A stretch of 6,012 bases of DNA from JBFYKJ01 sp041306005 (GTDB taxonomy: Archaea > Altiarchaeota > Altiarchaeia > JAFGQM01). How positions within the stretch are numbered: position 1 is the first letter of the stretch; each line of letters opens with the position of its first letter. The notes under the pieces are model-generated. The model was not told where the DNA came from. It saw only the letters and a list, made by a program, of their open reading frames with translations, and ran no database searches. The stretch spans positions 1-6,012 of the forward strand of contig JBFYKJ010000059.1 of assembly GCA_041306005.1 (NCBI GenBank), given 5' to 3'. Of this stretch, positions 1 to 5,727 are shown piece after piece. Made by a program: the position numbers and the translations under genes.

Positions 1-2
1 GG

Positions 3-2273
3 GGGCTTGAGGACAGCGACGACTACACATACACGTTCCCGTCATTTGTCGAGGTGTGGATGTTCCAGAGGGGCATTGACGGCGTGCCCGGGCAGATAAC
101 GCCCGAGGAGATGGCCGCGGAGGCGGCCATACCGGACAAGTACTCTTTTGACTACGTCCTGGCCTTCAAGACCCGGGGCGGGAGCGCGAACGTCACATAC
201 AAGTATGCTTGGGTGCCGAAGGGCGCAACAGGCGGCACGTTCACCGGCAGGGCCACAGACTACGACGGCAGGCCTCTTGCATATGCGAAGGTCCAGGCGC
301 TCTACGACGGCAACCGGTACGACGGGGTGACAGGCCCGGACGGCTCTTATTCCATAAACGTACCGACCTTGGACCTGGCATCTCAAAAGGAGGCCGAGAT
401 AAGCGTCTATCTGGTCTGCTTCAGGGAGGGCACGACGTATTTCACGATCTCCGATGCTAAGAGCGGCTGGATCGTCAACATGAAAAAGACCCTTGCCCCC
501 TCAGCCCCCGAGGACCTTGTCCAGGATTTTGATTTCGGATTCGCCTTCAAGGATAATTATAACCGGGAGGGGAAGTCGGCCGTAACAGGCGACGGCGTTG
601 CGTACTCAAGCAGGTCGACCCTTCGCACCCTGCGGGACGCCGCGGCCATCTATTACAACCTGCACGACGCCGTCGACGTCTACCTAACCGTCCTGAACGC
701 CAACCTGGACTACAAGCTCCCGGTGGACGTGACCATCAACAGCGCCCAGGGCAGCCGGTACCTGAAGGCCAGCTCCAGCATAATCATAAACGAGCAGCAC
801 ACGTCTTACAACTCTGTCCACAGGCGCTTTGTCGAGCAGCACGAGTTCTCGCACCACGCGATGTACGCAGAGTACGGCGCCAGCTGGCCCGAGGGCAGGA
901 ACCTGCCCAACATGACCAACCACGGCGGGTATCTCAACCCGTCATCCGCGGACTCCTTCACCGAGGGATTCGCCGAATTCATGCCCCTTGCCATAGCGAG
1001 CTACGGCAACGCTCCTGACCCAAGCATCTATTCCAACAAGGGCAGCTTTGAGAACAACCTGCGGGTATGGTCGAACAGGGGCAAGATGGAGGAGTATGCA
1101 GTTGCAAGCCTGCTATGGGACCTTTATGACAGCCACAACGACAAGGGCGACTCAATAACCCTCAGCATCCAGCAGATATGGTCCGTTCTTAAAACGAAGC
1201 GCAAGGACTTCCAGGCTTACTACCGGGCATTTGTAGATGCCTTCCCGGACAAGAAGGCCCAGATAGACGCGGTATTCGTCGAGCACGGCTTCTTCGCGGA
1301 CAAGAACGCCGGGAACGGCGTTCGGGACGATTTCGAGCCGTTCCGCGACGACAACGAGAACGAGAGATACGACCCAAACGAGTACTTCGTGGACTACGGC
1401 GCCTTCGAGACCGGACGAAACATGTTCTTTGACCCGGGCGAGGAAATCGGCAGGCCGACGCAGTATACCCGGCCAAGCAGGGGCTATGACGACGACCTCC
1501 CGGACGCGTTTTTGAAAGTCAGCGACACGGGGGCGGACTTGTACACGGTTTCAATACACTTCAACGACCCGCAGGACGGGACTGATTACTCGTATACCGT
1601 AGACCGCAGACAGGGGACCATATTCATAATGCCCCTGCCCGAAGAGGTGGACGCGACGATAACGGTACGGCCGGCACAAGGCTACACGGCGCAGAACACC
1701 TACACGATAACAAACGAGGAATATCAGGCAAAGTACTACGCCTCCGAGGGGAAGGGCTACTTTGACGAGCACACCTTCGGGCTTAGTGGCGCCGGGCAGG
1801 CCGAGGAATACTGGCCGGGAGGCGTTGAGCCGCCGTTTGTCCCTGATGGCGGGTATGACGCAGAGGGGTCGGTAGAAGTGAAGCTGGATGAGCTGTCCGG
1901 CACACCTGGTACGCCGTCTGGCAGCGGAGTCCCGCAGTCCTCGGTTCCCGGTTCGCAGTCTTCGGGCAATGTCCCGCTGCCTCCGGGGCAGCCTTCCTCA
2001 GGAGGCGACAACACGTTTTTGATAATCCTAGTCGTAGTAGTCGGGCTGGTGCTGGTCCTAATAATCGCAGTTGTCATGATGAGAAAGCCGCGCGGGGGGA
2101 TTCCGGTTTCACAGCCTGCGCCCCCCGCCCAGGCGCAGCCAGTCCAATACGCTGTCCAGTACGCTTATCCAACCCAGCCCGCCGCCACCGGCCCGGCCAC
2201 GTTCTGCGAGAACTGTGGCTACAGGGTGGAAGCTAATGAGCAGTTCTGCAGGAAGTGCGGCGCTGAGAAATAA
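3..2273 (+). CDS. Membrane-anchored HExxH zinc metalloprotease with cytosolic zinc ribbon (5' partial)
   Basis: The frame is open to the left edge, so the true start lies upstream; the GTG at 54 is only an internal valine codon. Numbering visible residues from base 3 (756 aa): residues 79-121 resemble a carboxypeptidase-regulatory-like beta domain (GTFTGRATDYDGRPL, then GPDGSYS). A zincin motif HEFSH lies at 280-284, and EGFAEF at 321-326 supplies a plausible third zinc ligand (Glu321), as in gluzincins. A conserved-looking ASLLWDLYD follows at 368-376. Residues 433-483 hold acidic DxNxN loops of EF-hand/dockerin type. A Pro/Ser/Gly stalk (about 631-669) leads to one hydrophobic helix (672-693), followed by RKPRGG, which places the C-terminus in the cytosol. 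After a Pro/Gln/Ala linker the chain ends in CxxC-x10-CxxC (735-752), a zinc ribbon. The inferred role is a surface protease anchored at its C-terminus. Substrate and peptidase family are not assignable; loss of activity cannot be excluded. Confidence 0.82.
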   Translation, partial: GLEDSDDYTYTFPSFVEVWMFQRGIDGVPGQITPEEMAAEAAIPDKYSFDYVLAFKTRGGSANVTYKYAWVPKGATGGTFTGRATDYDGRPLAYAKVQALYDGNRYDGVTGPDGSYSINVPTLDLASQKEAEISVYLVCFREGTTYFTISDAKSGWIVNMKKTLAPSAPEDLVQDFDFGFAFKDNYNREGKSAVTGDGVAYSSRSTLRTLRDAAAIYYNLHDAVDVYLTVLNANLDYKLPVDVTINSAQGSRYLKASSSIIINEQHTSYNSVHRRFVEQHEFSHHAMYAEYGASWPEGRNLPNMTNHGGYLNPSSADSFTEGFAEFMPLAIASYGNAPDPSIYSNKGSFENNLRVWSNRGKMEEYAVASLLWDLYDSHNDKGDSITLSIQQIWSVLKTKRKDFQAYYRAFVDAFPDKKAQIDAVFVEHGFFADKNAGNGVRDDFEPFRDDNENERYDPNEYFVDYGAFETGRNMFFDPGEEIGRPTQYTRPSRGYDDDLPDAFLKVSDTGADLYTVSIHFNDPQDGTDYSYTVDRRQGTIFIMPLPEEVDATITVRPAQGYTAQNTYTITNEEYQAKYYASEGKGYFDEHTFGLSGAGQAEEYWPGGVEPPFVPDGGYDAEGSVEVKLDELSGTPGTPSGSGVPQSSVPGSQSSGNVPLPPGQPSSGGDNTFLIILVVVVGLVLVLIIAVVMMRKPRGGIPVSQPAPPAQAQPVQYAVQYAYPTQPAATGPATFCENCGYRVEANEQFCRKCGAEK
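840..980 (+). other. Zincin active-site segment HEFSH...EGFAEF
   Basis: The codons at 840-854 read HEFSH, matching HExxH: two histidines as zinc ligands and Glu as general base. The segment is preceded by a hydrophobic strand (SSIIIN), as is usual before the active-site helix. The codons from 963 read EGFAEF, where the glutamate lies 41 residues after the first histidine. That spacing and the EGxAE context fit a gluzincin third ligand on the next helix. All expected catalytic residues are present, so activity is plausible, but no experimentally known peptidase family is identified from this. Confidence 0.72.
1299..1451 (+). other. EF-hand/dockerin-like calcium-binding loops in the metalloprotease
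   Basis: The stretch encodes NGVRDDFEPFRDDNENERYD (1314-1373) followed by PNEYFVDYG and later FFDPGEEIG. It looks like degenerate copies of the DxNGNGxxDxGEPFxD repeat common in secreted proteins. The segment at 1347-1382 fits the 12-residue EF-hand loop spacing: Asp at 1, Asn at 3, Asn at 5, Asp at 9 and Glu at 12. Calcium binding would stabilise the extracellular part between the protease domain and the stalk. Binding itself is inferred. Confidence 0.6.
2016..2081 (+). other. C-terminal transmembrane helix of the metalloprotease
   Basis: Twenty-two consecutive codons from Phe (2016) to Met (2081) encode an almost purely aliphatic segment rich in Val, Leu and Ile. It is preceded by a Pro/Ser/Gly stalk and followed at once by Arg-Lys-Pro-Arg. 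By the positive-inside rule the N-terminal protease domain faces outward and the tail with the zinc ribbon faces the cytosol. Confidence 0.85.
2205..2261 (+). other. C-terminal zinc ribbon (CxxC-x10-CxxC)
   Basis: Cysteine codons at 2205, 2214, 2247 and 2256 form CENCG and CRKCG knuckles ten residues apart, the usual form of short archaeal and bacterial zinc-ribbon tails. The protein stops four residues after the last knuckle (GAEK). On a membrane protein this domain lies in the cytosol and may be a docking or sensing module; its partner is unknown. Confidence 0.8.
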
Positions 2274-2305
2274 GGCGGTTGGCGGCCATTTAGCTTCAAT
2301 CCAAT

Positions 2306-2323
2306 TCGAACCATTTTTATATA
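2306..2323 (+). promoter_or_regulatory. BRE/TATA promoter of the serpin gene (leaderless)
   Basis: TTTATATA at 2316-2323 is a strong archaeal TATA box, preceded by a purine-containing CGAACC that could serve as the TFB recognition element. Its centre lies 26-27 bp before the A of the ATG at 2346, so transcription should begin at or next to the start codon. The sequence before the ATG (ACTAAGCG) has no Shine-Dalgarno motif, which agrees with a leaderless mRNA and supports this start. The 72 bp gap after the metalloprotease gene shows nothing else clear. Confidence 0.72.
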
Positions 2324-2345
2324 CCCAGCCCGCTTAAACTAAGCG

Positions 2346-3671
2346 ATGGACAGGCGCATGAGGATTATGCTGTTGGCCGTTGCTATCCTAGCCTTGGTGT
2401 TAGCAGCGTTGCTCATAATGCCGGGCCAGAAGGCGCCCGCGGCGCCTGGGCATGGGAACGAGACCGGGACCGAGCCTGGAACAGGACCCGGGACCGAGCC
2501 GGGGACAGAGCCGGCCGCCAAGCTTGACGACAGCAAAGCCACCCCGCAGACTTCGCAAGACGTGGTAACCGGCAACAACCGGTTCGCCATCGAGCTTTAC
2601 AGCCAGTTCGACAAGGTCGAGGACGGCAACATGTTCTTTTCACCCTACAGCATCTCGACCGCCCTTGCGATGACCTATGAGGGCGCTCGCGGGCAGACTG
2701 CGACTGAGATGCTCAGCGTCTTTCACTTCCCCCAGGACGACACCGCAAGGAGGTCCGGGTTCGCGAAGCTGTACAATCTGCTTAACCCCGCCGGCAAGCC
2801 GTACGTCCTCAGTACCGCCAACGCCCTCTGGGCGCAGACCGGCCTCACCTTCCTGCAGGACTACTTTGACACGGTCTTGGACTACTACGGCGGGAAAGTC
2901 ACGAACCTCGACTTCGCGCGCGACACCGAGAACTCGCGGGTGACCATAAACCGGTGGGTGGAAAACCAGACCAACAACAGGATAAAAGACCTCATCCCCA
3001 GGGGCGTTATAGACCCGACGACAAGCCTCGTCCTGACTAACGCCATCTACTTCAAAGGCCTATGGTCGCTGCAGTTCAACGAGACGCTGACCGAGGACGC
3101 GGACTTCAGGGCCCCCGCGGGGGTTGTGAAAACCCCGACGATGCGCATGCACAAAAAGGTCTTCAACTTCTCGCAGGATGACCGGATGCAGGCCGTCGAG
3201 CTGCCCTACAAGGGGCGCGACCTGTCGATGCTGATACTGCTCCCGAAGGGCGACGACCTAAGTGCAATAAAGCAGGAACTATCCCCCGAGAAGCTTTCCG
3301 AGTTGCGCGGCGGGCTCAGTGAAAAGGAAATCGACATCTACCTCCCAAAGTTCAAGCTCGAGACGAAGTACTTCATGGGCCGGGACTTGATCGCCATGGG
3401 CATGCCGACGGCGTTTGATGCGATGAGCGCAGACTTCTCGGGCATGACCGGCGGGAAGGACCTTTTCATAGGCGATGTCATACACCAGGCGTTCGTCGAG
3501 GTCAACGAGGAGGGGACTGAAGCGGCGGCGGCCACCGCGGTGGTGATGAAAACAGTCGCTTACACAGAACCCCTCATCTTCCGCGCGGACCACCCGTTCA
3601 TCTTCATAATACAGGAGAAGTCCACGGGCGCTGTGCTCTTTATGGGCAGGGTAAGCGACCCGAGTGCGTAA
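2346..3671 (+). CDS. Membrane-anchored serpin (serine protease inhibitor)
   Basis: The 441-residue protein has an N-terminal hydrophobic helix (about 6-26) after Arg-rich MDRRMR, with no lipobox cysteine, so it is probably an uncleaved anchor or signal. A low-complexity GTEP spacer (41-56) follows, then a full serpin fold (about 75-441, normal core length). Landmarks are FFSPYSISTALAM (97-109, shutter region), TNAIYFKGLW (231-240), the hinge EEGTEAAAATA (388-398) and the family signature FRADHPFIFII (412-422). The hinge has the small residues at P12-P9 and Thr at P14 and P8 that inhibitory serpins need for loop insertion. Counting from Gly390 as P15 puts P1 near Val404 (P1' Ala), which would suit an elastase- or subtilisin-like target; the loop is one residue shorter than antithrombin's, so P1 could shift by one. 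Four N-x-S/T sequons agree with an extracellular location. Tandem TAA codons end the gene. It follows the metalloprotease gene by 72 bp but has its own promoter. Confidence 0.95.
   Translation: MDRRMRIMLLAVAILALVLAALLIMPGQKAPAAPGHGNETGTEPGTGPGTEPGTEPAAKLDDSKATPQTSQDVVTGNNRFAIELYSQFDKVEDGNMFFSPYSISTALAMTYEGARGQTATEMLSVFHFPQDDTARRSGFAKLYNLLNPAGKPYVLSTANALWAQTGLTFLQDYFDTVLDYYGGKVTNLDFARDTENSRVTINRWVENQTNNRIKDLIPRGVIDPTTSLVLTNAIYFKGLWSLQFNETLTEDADFRAPAGVVKTPTMRMHKKVFNFSQDDRMQAVELPYKGRDLSMLILLPKGDDLSAIKQELSPEKLSELRGGLSEKEIDIYLPKFKLETKYFMGRDLIAMGMPTAFDAMSADFSGMTGGKDLFIGDVIHQAFVEVNEEGTEAAAATAVVMKTVAYTEPLIFRADHPFIFIIQEKSTGAVLFMGRVSDPSA
2466..2513 (+). repeat. GTEP-type low-complexity repeat in the serpin linker
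   Basis: Four tandem 12-base units encode GTEP, GTGP, GTEP and GTEP. The DNA units are similar but differ at third positions, so this is an older repeat under protein-level constraint, not a fresh slippage product. It probably forms an extended spacer holding the serpin domain away from the membrane. Unit number may vary between strains. Confidence 0.8.
3528..3590 (+). other. Serpin hinge and reactive-centre loop
   Basis: This segment runs from Thr-Glu of the hinge through the alanine run and VVMKTVAYTEP to the beta strand before the FRADHPF signature. By count from the conserved glycine (P15), the scissile bond lies near V404-A405 (bases 3555-3560). The loop has no Arg or Lys at P1, arguing against a trypsin-like target. 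The exact P1 is an inference. Confidence 0.6.
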
Positions 3672-3705
3672 TAAGCCGATTCTTCCCGAGCGCTCAAGCA
3701 ACATT

Positions 3706-4107
3706 TTACAGCATTCGCAATAGCTCGTCCGTAGTGTAAACCCGTATCTTATCCTGTTTCTTAAGCGCCTTGTCGTTCGACCATATCGCCGCGCCCAGGG
3801 CGATTGCGGCGGCGAAGTACGCGGCGTCGTTGGGGTCCGGCGACAGCCTCTTCGCATCGTCCAAGAACCCGGACAAATCCCTGCTGTCGAGGAACTTGAC
3901 GCTTTCCTTGAACGCCCAGAGCAGCTCTTCGAAGTCCTCATTGCTCCGGTGCGTCTTTGAGAGCAGCGCCGGCCTGTGCTTTTCCAGCTCCTCGAGGATG
4001 AAATCCGGGGCGCATATCTCAAGCTCGTCCGAGAGCAGCAATTCAGAGCTGATGCTGTCTTTGATCAGGGCGGAGAAGAGAGCGTTCGCGTCTACCACCA
4101 GTCTCAT
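3706..4107 (-). CDS. vapC: PIN-domain ribonuclease toxin, VapC-like
   Basis: The 133-residue protein begins with MRLVVDANALFSAL, the first PIN-domain strand with its catalytic aspartate (Asp6). Further acidic residues follow in the family order: Glu39/Glu40 in FILEELEKH, Asp94 in SPDPNDAAYFAAAIALGAA, and Asp112 in WSNDKAL. Together these form the metal-binding site of PIN nucleases, which as VapC toxins cut tRNA or rRNA; the RNA target here is unknown. The ATG lies 9 bases after the stop of the antitoxin-like gene, with no clear Shine-Dalgarno sequence, so translation is probably coupled to it. Length is normal and no catalytic residue is missing. It converges with the serpin gene across a 34-base gap. 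A solitary PIN nuclease not acting as a toxin is the main alternative. Confidence 0.85.
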   Translation of the reverse strand: MRLVVDANALFSALIKDSISSELLLSDELEICAPDFILEELEKHRPALLSKTHRSNEDFEELLWAFKESVKFLDSRDLSGFLDDAKRLSPDPNDAAYFAAAIALGAAIWSNDKALKKQDKIRVYTTDELLRML

Positions 4108-4116
4108 TTGGTCTGA

Positions 4117-4341
4117 TCAGGTTAAACCGTACCTTTTTGCGAGCCCCTCATTGACTTTCCTGCCGAGCTCGAGCGCGTCCTTTTCGGTCAGCTCGCTCTT
4201 CGACTGGAACTTTTTGAATATCCTTAAGGCTTCGACTCTCTTCGCTATCGCCTGCCTCGCTACCTCCGACCAGTTCATCTCCGGGAACTCGGCCATCTCC
4301 CTCTTCAGCTTGTCCGGCATCGCCAATGTCATCGTAGCCAT
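4117..4341 (-). CDS. vapB: Antitoxin, VapB-like, predicted ribbon-helix-helix
   Basis: The 74-residue protein fits a short ribbon-helix-helix DNA-binding antitoxin. Residues 3-8 (TMTLAM) would form the beta strand, DKLKREMAEFP the first helix and NWSEVARQAIAKRVEAL the second. The charged C-terminal part (about 41-74) would wrap the PIN toxin. The MATMTLAMP opening and the NWSEVARQAI motif are typical of archaeal VapB-type proteins encoded just before PIN genes. The ATG at 4341 is chosen because a TATA-like box is centred 25 bp upstream; internal ATGs at the fourth and eighth codons are less likely. As known for VapBC systems, it probably represses its own operon with the toxin. It lies 75 bp after sufS on the same strand but appears to be transcribed separately. 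Confidence 0.82.
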   Translation of the reverse strand: MATMTLAMPDKLKREMAEFPEMNWSEVARQAIAKRVEALRIFKKFQSKSELTEKDALELGRKVNEGLAKRYGLT

Positions 4342-4360
4342 AGTCTTATGAAGCTATTGA

Positions 4361-4370
4361 GGTTATATGC
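4361..4370 (-). promoter_or_regulatory. TATA-like promoter of the vapBC-like operon (leaderless)
   Basis: On the minus strand this reads GCATATAACC. Its centre lies about 25 bp before the A of the antitoxin ATG, the spacing expected for a leaderless archaeal transcript. The bases between box and ATG hold no Shine-Dalgarno motif. It overlaps one end of the dyad at 4369-4388, so a bound repressor could block TBP/TFB. Confidence 0.55.
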
Positions 4371-4388
4371 ACTATGTATATTATGTGC
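4369..4388. promoter_or_regulatory. Candidate operator dyad upstream of vapBC-like genes
   Basis: The 20 bases have the form GCAC-N4-TATA-N4-GTGC, an imperfect inverted repeat with matched outer tetramers and a self-complementary centre. It abuts the TATA-like box of the antitoxin gene. VapB-type antitoxins usually repress their own operon by binding such dyads. The TATA centre could itself be a second TATA element. Binding is inferred. Confidence 0.42.
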
Positions 4389-4390
4389 GT

Positions 4391-4403
4391 TTAAATAAAA
4401 ATA
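4391..4403 (-). terminator. Possible T-rich terminator after sufS
   Basis: Read on the minus strand, the sequence from 14 bases after the sufS stop is TATTTTTATTTAA. Archaeal transcription often ends at such oligo-T tracts without a hairpin, and no strong stem is seen before it. It would separate sufS from the downstream vapBC-like genes. Confidence 0.35.
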
Positions 4404-4416
4404 CATGTCCCGCAAA

Positions 4417-5634
4417 TCACCGCAGCGAGCTTATCTTCCCCAGCACCCCGAGCGCATTGTCAACCTCTTCCTTAGTGTTATACACATAGAACGACATCCG
4501 CGCACAGCCGTCTATGCCCAGCCTCCTCATCAGCGGCTGGGCGCAGTGGTGCCCGCTCCTGACTGCGATGCCCTGCTCGTCCATTATGGCGGCGACGTCG
4601 TCATCCGCCATGCCCCCTACGTTGAACGAGACTATCCCTACGCGGTCCTTCGGCCCGTAGGTCTCTACGCCCCTGATGCCCGAAATGCCCCTAAGCGCCC
4701 TCTTAGTGAGCTCTTCCTCGTGCTTCTCGACCTTGTCCATCCCGATTTTCTGCAGACAGTCGACCGCAGACCCCAGACCCACCGCCCCGCCGACGTCCTG
4801 CGTCCCGGCTTCAAACCTTTGCGGCGGCTTTTGGTATTCGGGCGGCTCGGTATACGACTTGGAGACCATCCCCCCGCCGACGAGAAGCGGCTCCGCCCCG
4901 TCGATCAAATCGTATTTCCCGAACAAAACCCCTACCCCCATCGGTGCGAGCATCTTGTGGCCCGAGAAGGCCAAAAAGTCGCAATCCAGCTTTTTGACAT
5001 CGACGGGCATGTGGGGCACGCTCTGCGCGCCGTCGAGGACGAAGACCGCCCCGGCGTCGTGGGCTATTTTCGCCATCTCCTTAGCGGGATTGACGCAGCC
5101 GAGGACGTTCGAGGCGTGCGTGGCGGCGACGGCTTTTGTGCCCTTGCCGACTTTTCTTTCAAAATCCGCCATGTCAAGCTCATCGCCCCTCTTGCCGCCC
5201 ATCGCGATGTCGGCGACCTTGAGCTTCGCCCCGGCCAAGGTGCACTCCCTCTTCCAGGGCAGGTAATTCGCGTGGTGCTCCATGACTGTAGTCAGGATGC
5301 TGTCGCTTGGTGATAAACCACTGCCGCGAGTCCTGCATATCATGTGCGCCGCAAAGTTCAAAGCCTCCGTCGCGCCGGCCGTGAATATTATCTCCTCGGG
5401 GCGGGCGTTGATGAACTTGGCGACTTTCGCCCTGGCGGATTCCAAGGCCTCTGTGGCGTCCCTTGAGAGCGTGTGAAGCCCCCTCCCAGGGTTGCCGCAG
5501 TGGTTCTCGTAGAAGTCGTTTACGGCGTCAAGGACCTGCCGCGGCTTTTGGGTCGTTGCGGCATTATCAAGGTAAACCAGTGGCTTCCCGTTGATTTTTC
5601 TCTTCAGAATGGGAAAATCCTTCCTTGCATCCAT
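4417..5634 (-). CDS. sufS: Cysteine desulfurase, SufS/CsdA type
   Basis: This PLP enzyme takes sulfur from L-cysteine as a protein-bound persulfide for Fe-S cluster assembly. From the chosen ATG it has 405 residues, the normal SufS length. Hallmarks in order are VYLDNAATTQKP (20-31), FTAGATEALN (84-93), EHHANYLPW (119-127), DGAQSVPH (201-208), FSGHKMLAP with the PLP lysine Lys227, RFEAGTQ (273-279) and RSGHHCAQPLM with the catalytic Cys364. All key residues are present. The frame is open upstream to 5784, but that extension shows no family similarity and would overlap the start of the divergent UbiD-like gene, so the start at 5634 is preferred. GGTGAT, complementary to the usual 16S rRNA 3' end, lies 10 bases before it. 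No sufB, sufC, sufE or sufU is in view, so the sulfur acceptor is unknown. Confidence 0.95.
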   Translation of the reverse strand: MDARKDFPILKRKINGKPLVYLDNAATTQKPRQVLDAVNDFYENHCGNPGRGLHTLSRDATEALESARAKVAKFINARPEEIIFTAGATEALNFAAHMICRTRGSGLSPSDSILTTVMEHHANYLPWKRECTLAGAKLKVADIAMGGKRGDELDMADFERKVGKGTKAVAATHASNVLGCVNPAKEMAKIAHDAGAVFVLDGAQSVPHMPVDVKKLDCDFLAFSGHKMLAPMGVGVLFGKYDLIDGAEPLLVGGGMVSKSYTEPPEYQKPPQRFEAGTQDVGGAVGLGSAVDCLQKIGMDKVEKHEEELTKRALRGISGIRGVETYGPKDRVGIVSFNVGGMADDDVAAIMDEQGIAVRSGHHCAQPLMRRLGIDGCARMSFYVYNTKEEVDNALGVLGKISSLR

Positions 5635-5644
5635 CTTTGCTAAA

Positions 5645-5677
5645 ATCACCCTTCTATAGCCAAAATCCATATATTTT
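5645..5677 (-). promoter_or_regulatory. sufS promoter and possible ribosome-binding site
   Basis: On the minus strand AAAATATAT (5669-5677) is a good TATA box about 39 bp before the ATG, giving a leader of roughly 13 bases. A weaker CTATAG (5654-5659) lies about 22 bp before it and would give a leaderless mRNA. GGGTGAT at 5645-5651 resembles a Shine-Dalgarno sequence but would fall at the very 5' end of the predicted transcript, so which layout holds is unclear. Confidence 0.5.
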
Positions 5678-5698
5678 GCCGCAGTTTCAAAATAAACC

Positions 5699-5706
5699 AC
5701 ATAAAA
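5699..5706 (+). promoter_or_regulatory. TATA-like promoter of the UbiD-like gene (leaderless)
   Basis: ACATAAAA is centred about 25-26 bp before the ATG at 5728, the spacing for a leaderless archaeal transcript. The bases before the ATG (GATAAAATCAAA) contain no Shine-Dalgarno motif. It sits within the 93 bp divergent region shared with sufS. Confidence 0.5.
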
Positions 5707-5727
5707 CCGAATCAAGATAAAATCAAA

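Noticed and set aside
2301..2312. tRNA T-arm-like GGTTCGAATTGG on the minus strand
   Set aside because: The flanking bases do not form a five-pair T stem, and no acceptor or anticodon arm could be found. It overlaps the serpin promoter and is probably chance.
3672..3705. Palindrome GAGCGCTC between the convergent serpin and PIN genes
   Set aside because: The stem is only four pairs with no loop and is followed by a run of just four T residues. This is too weak to call a terminator on either strand.
3279..4022. Minus-strand open frame (247 codons) crossing the serpin end and the PIN gene
   Set aside because: It overlaps two well-supported genes in other frames and has an Arg/Ser-rich composition typical of a shadow frame.
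3770..4351. Plus-strand Ser-rich open frame (193 codons) opposite the vapBC-like pair
   Set aside because: It is antisense to the antitoxin and toxin genes, and its serine runs arise from Glu/Leu codons read in reverse. The hydrophobic tail is likewise the complement of the antitoxin start.
4405..5313. Long plus-strand open frame (302 codons) opposite sufS
   Set aside because: It is antisense to a clear SufS with all motifs, is rich in Arg, His and Pro, shows no recognisable domain, and has no promoter of its own. It is a by-product of the codon usage of sufS.
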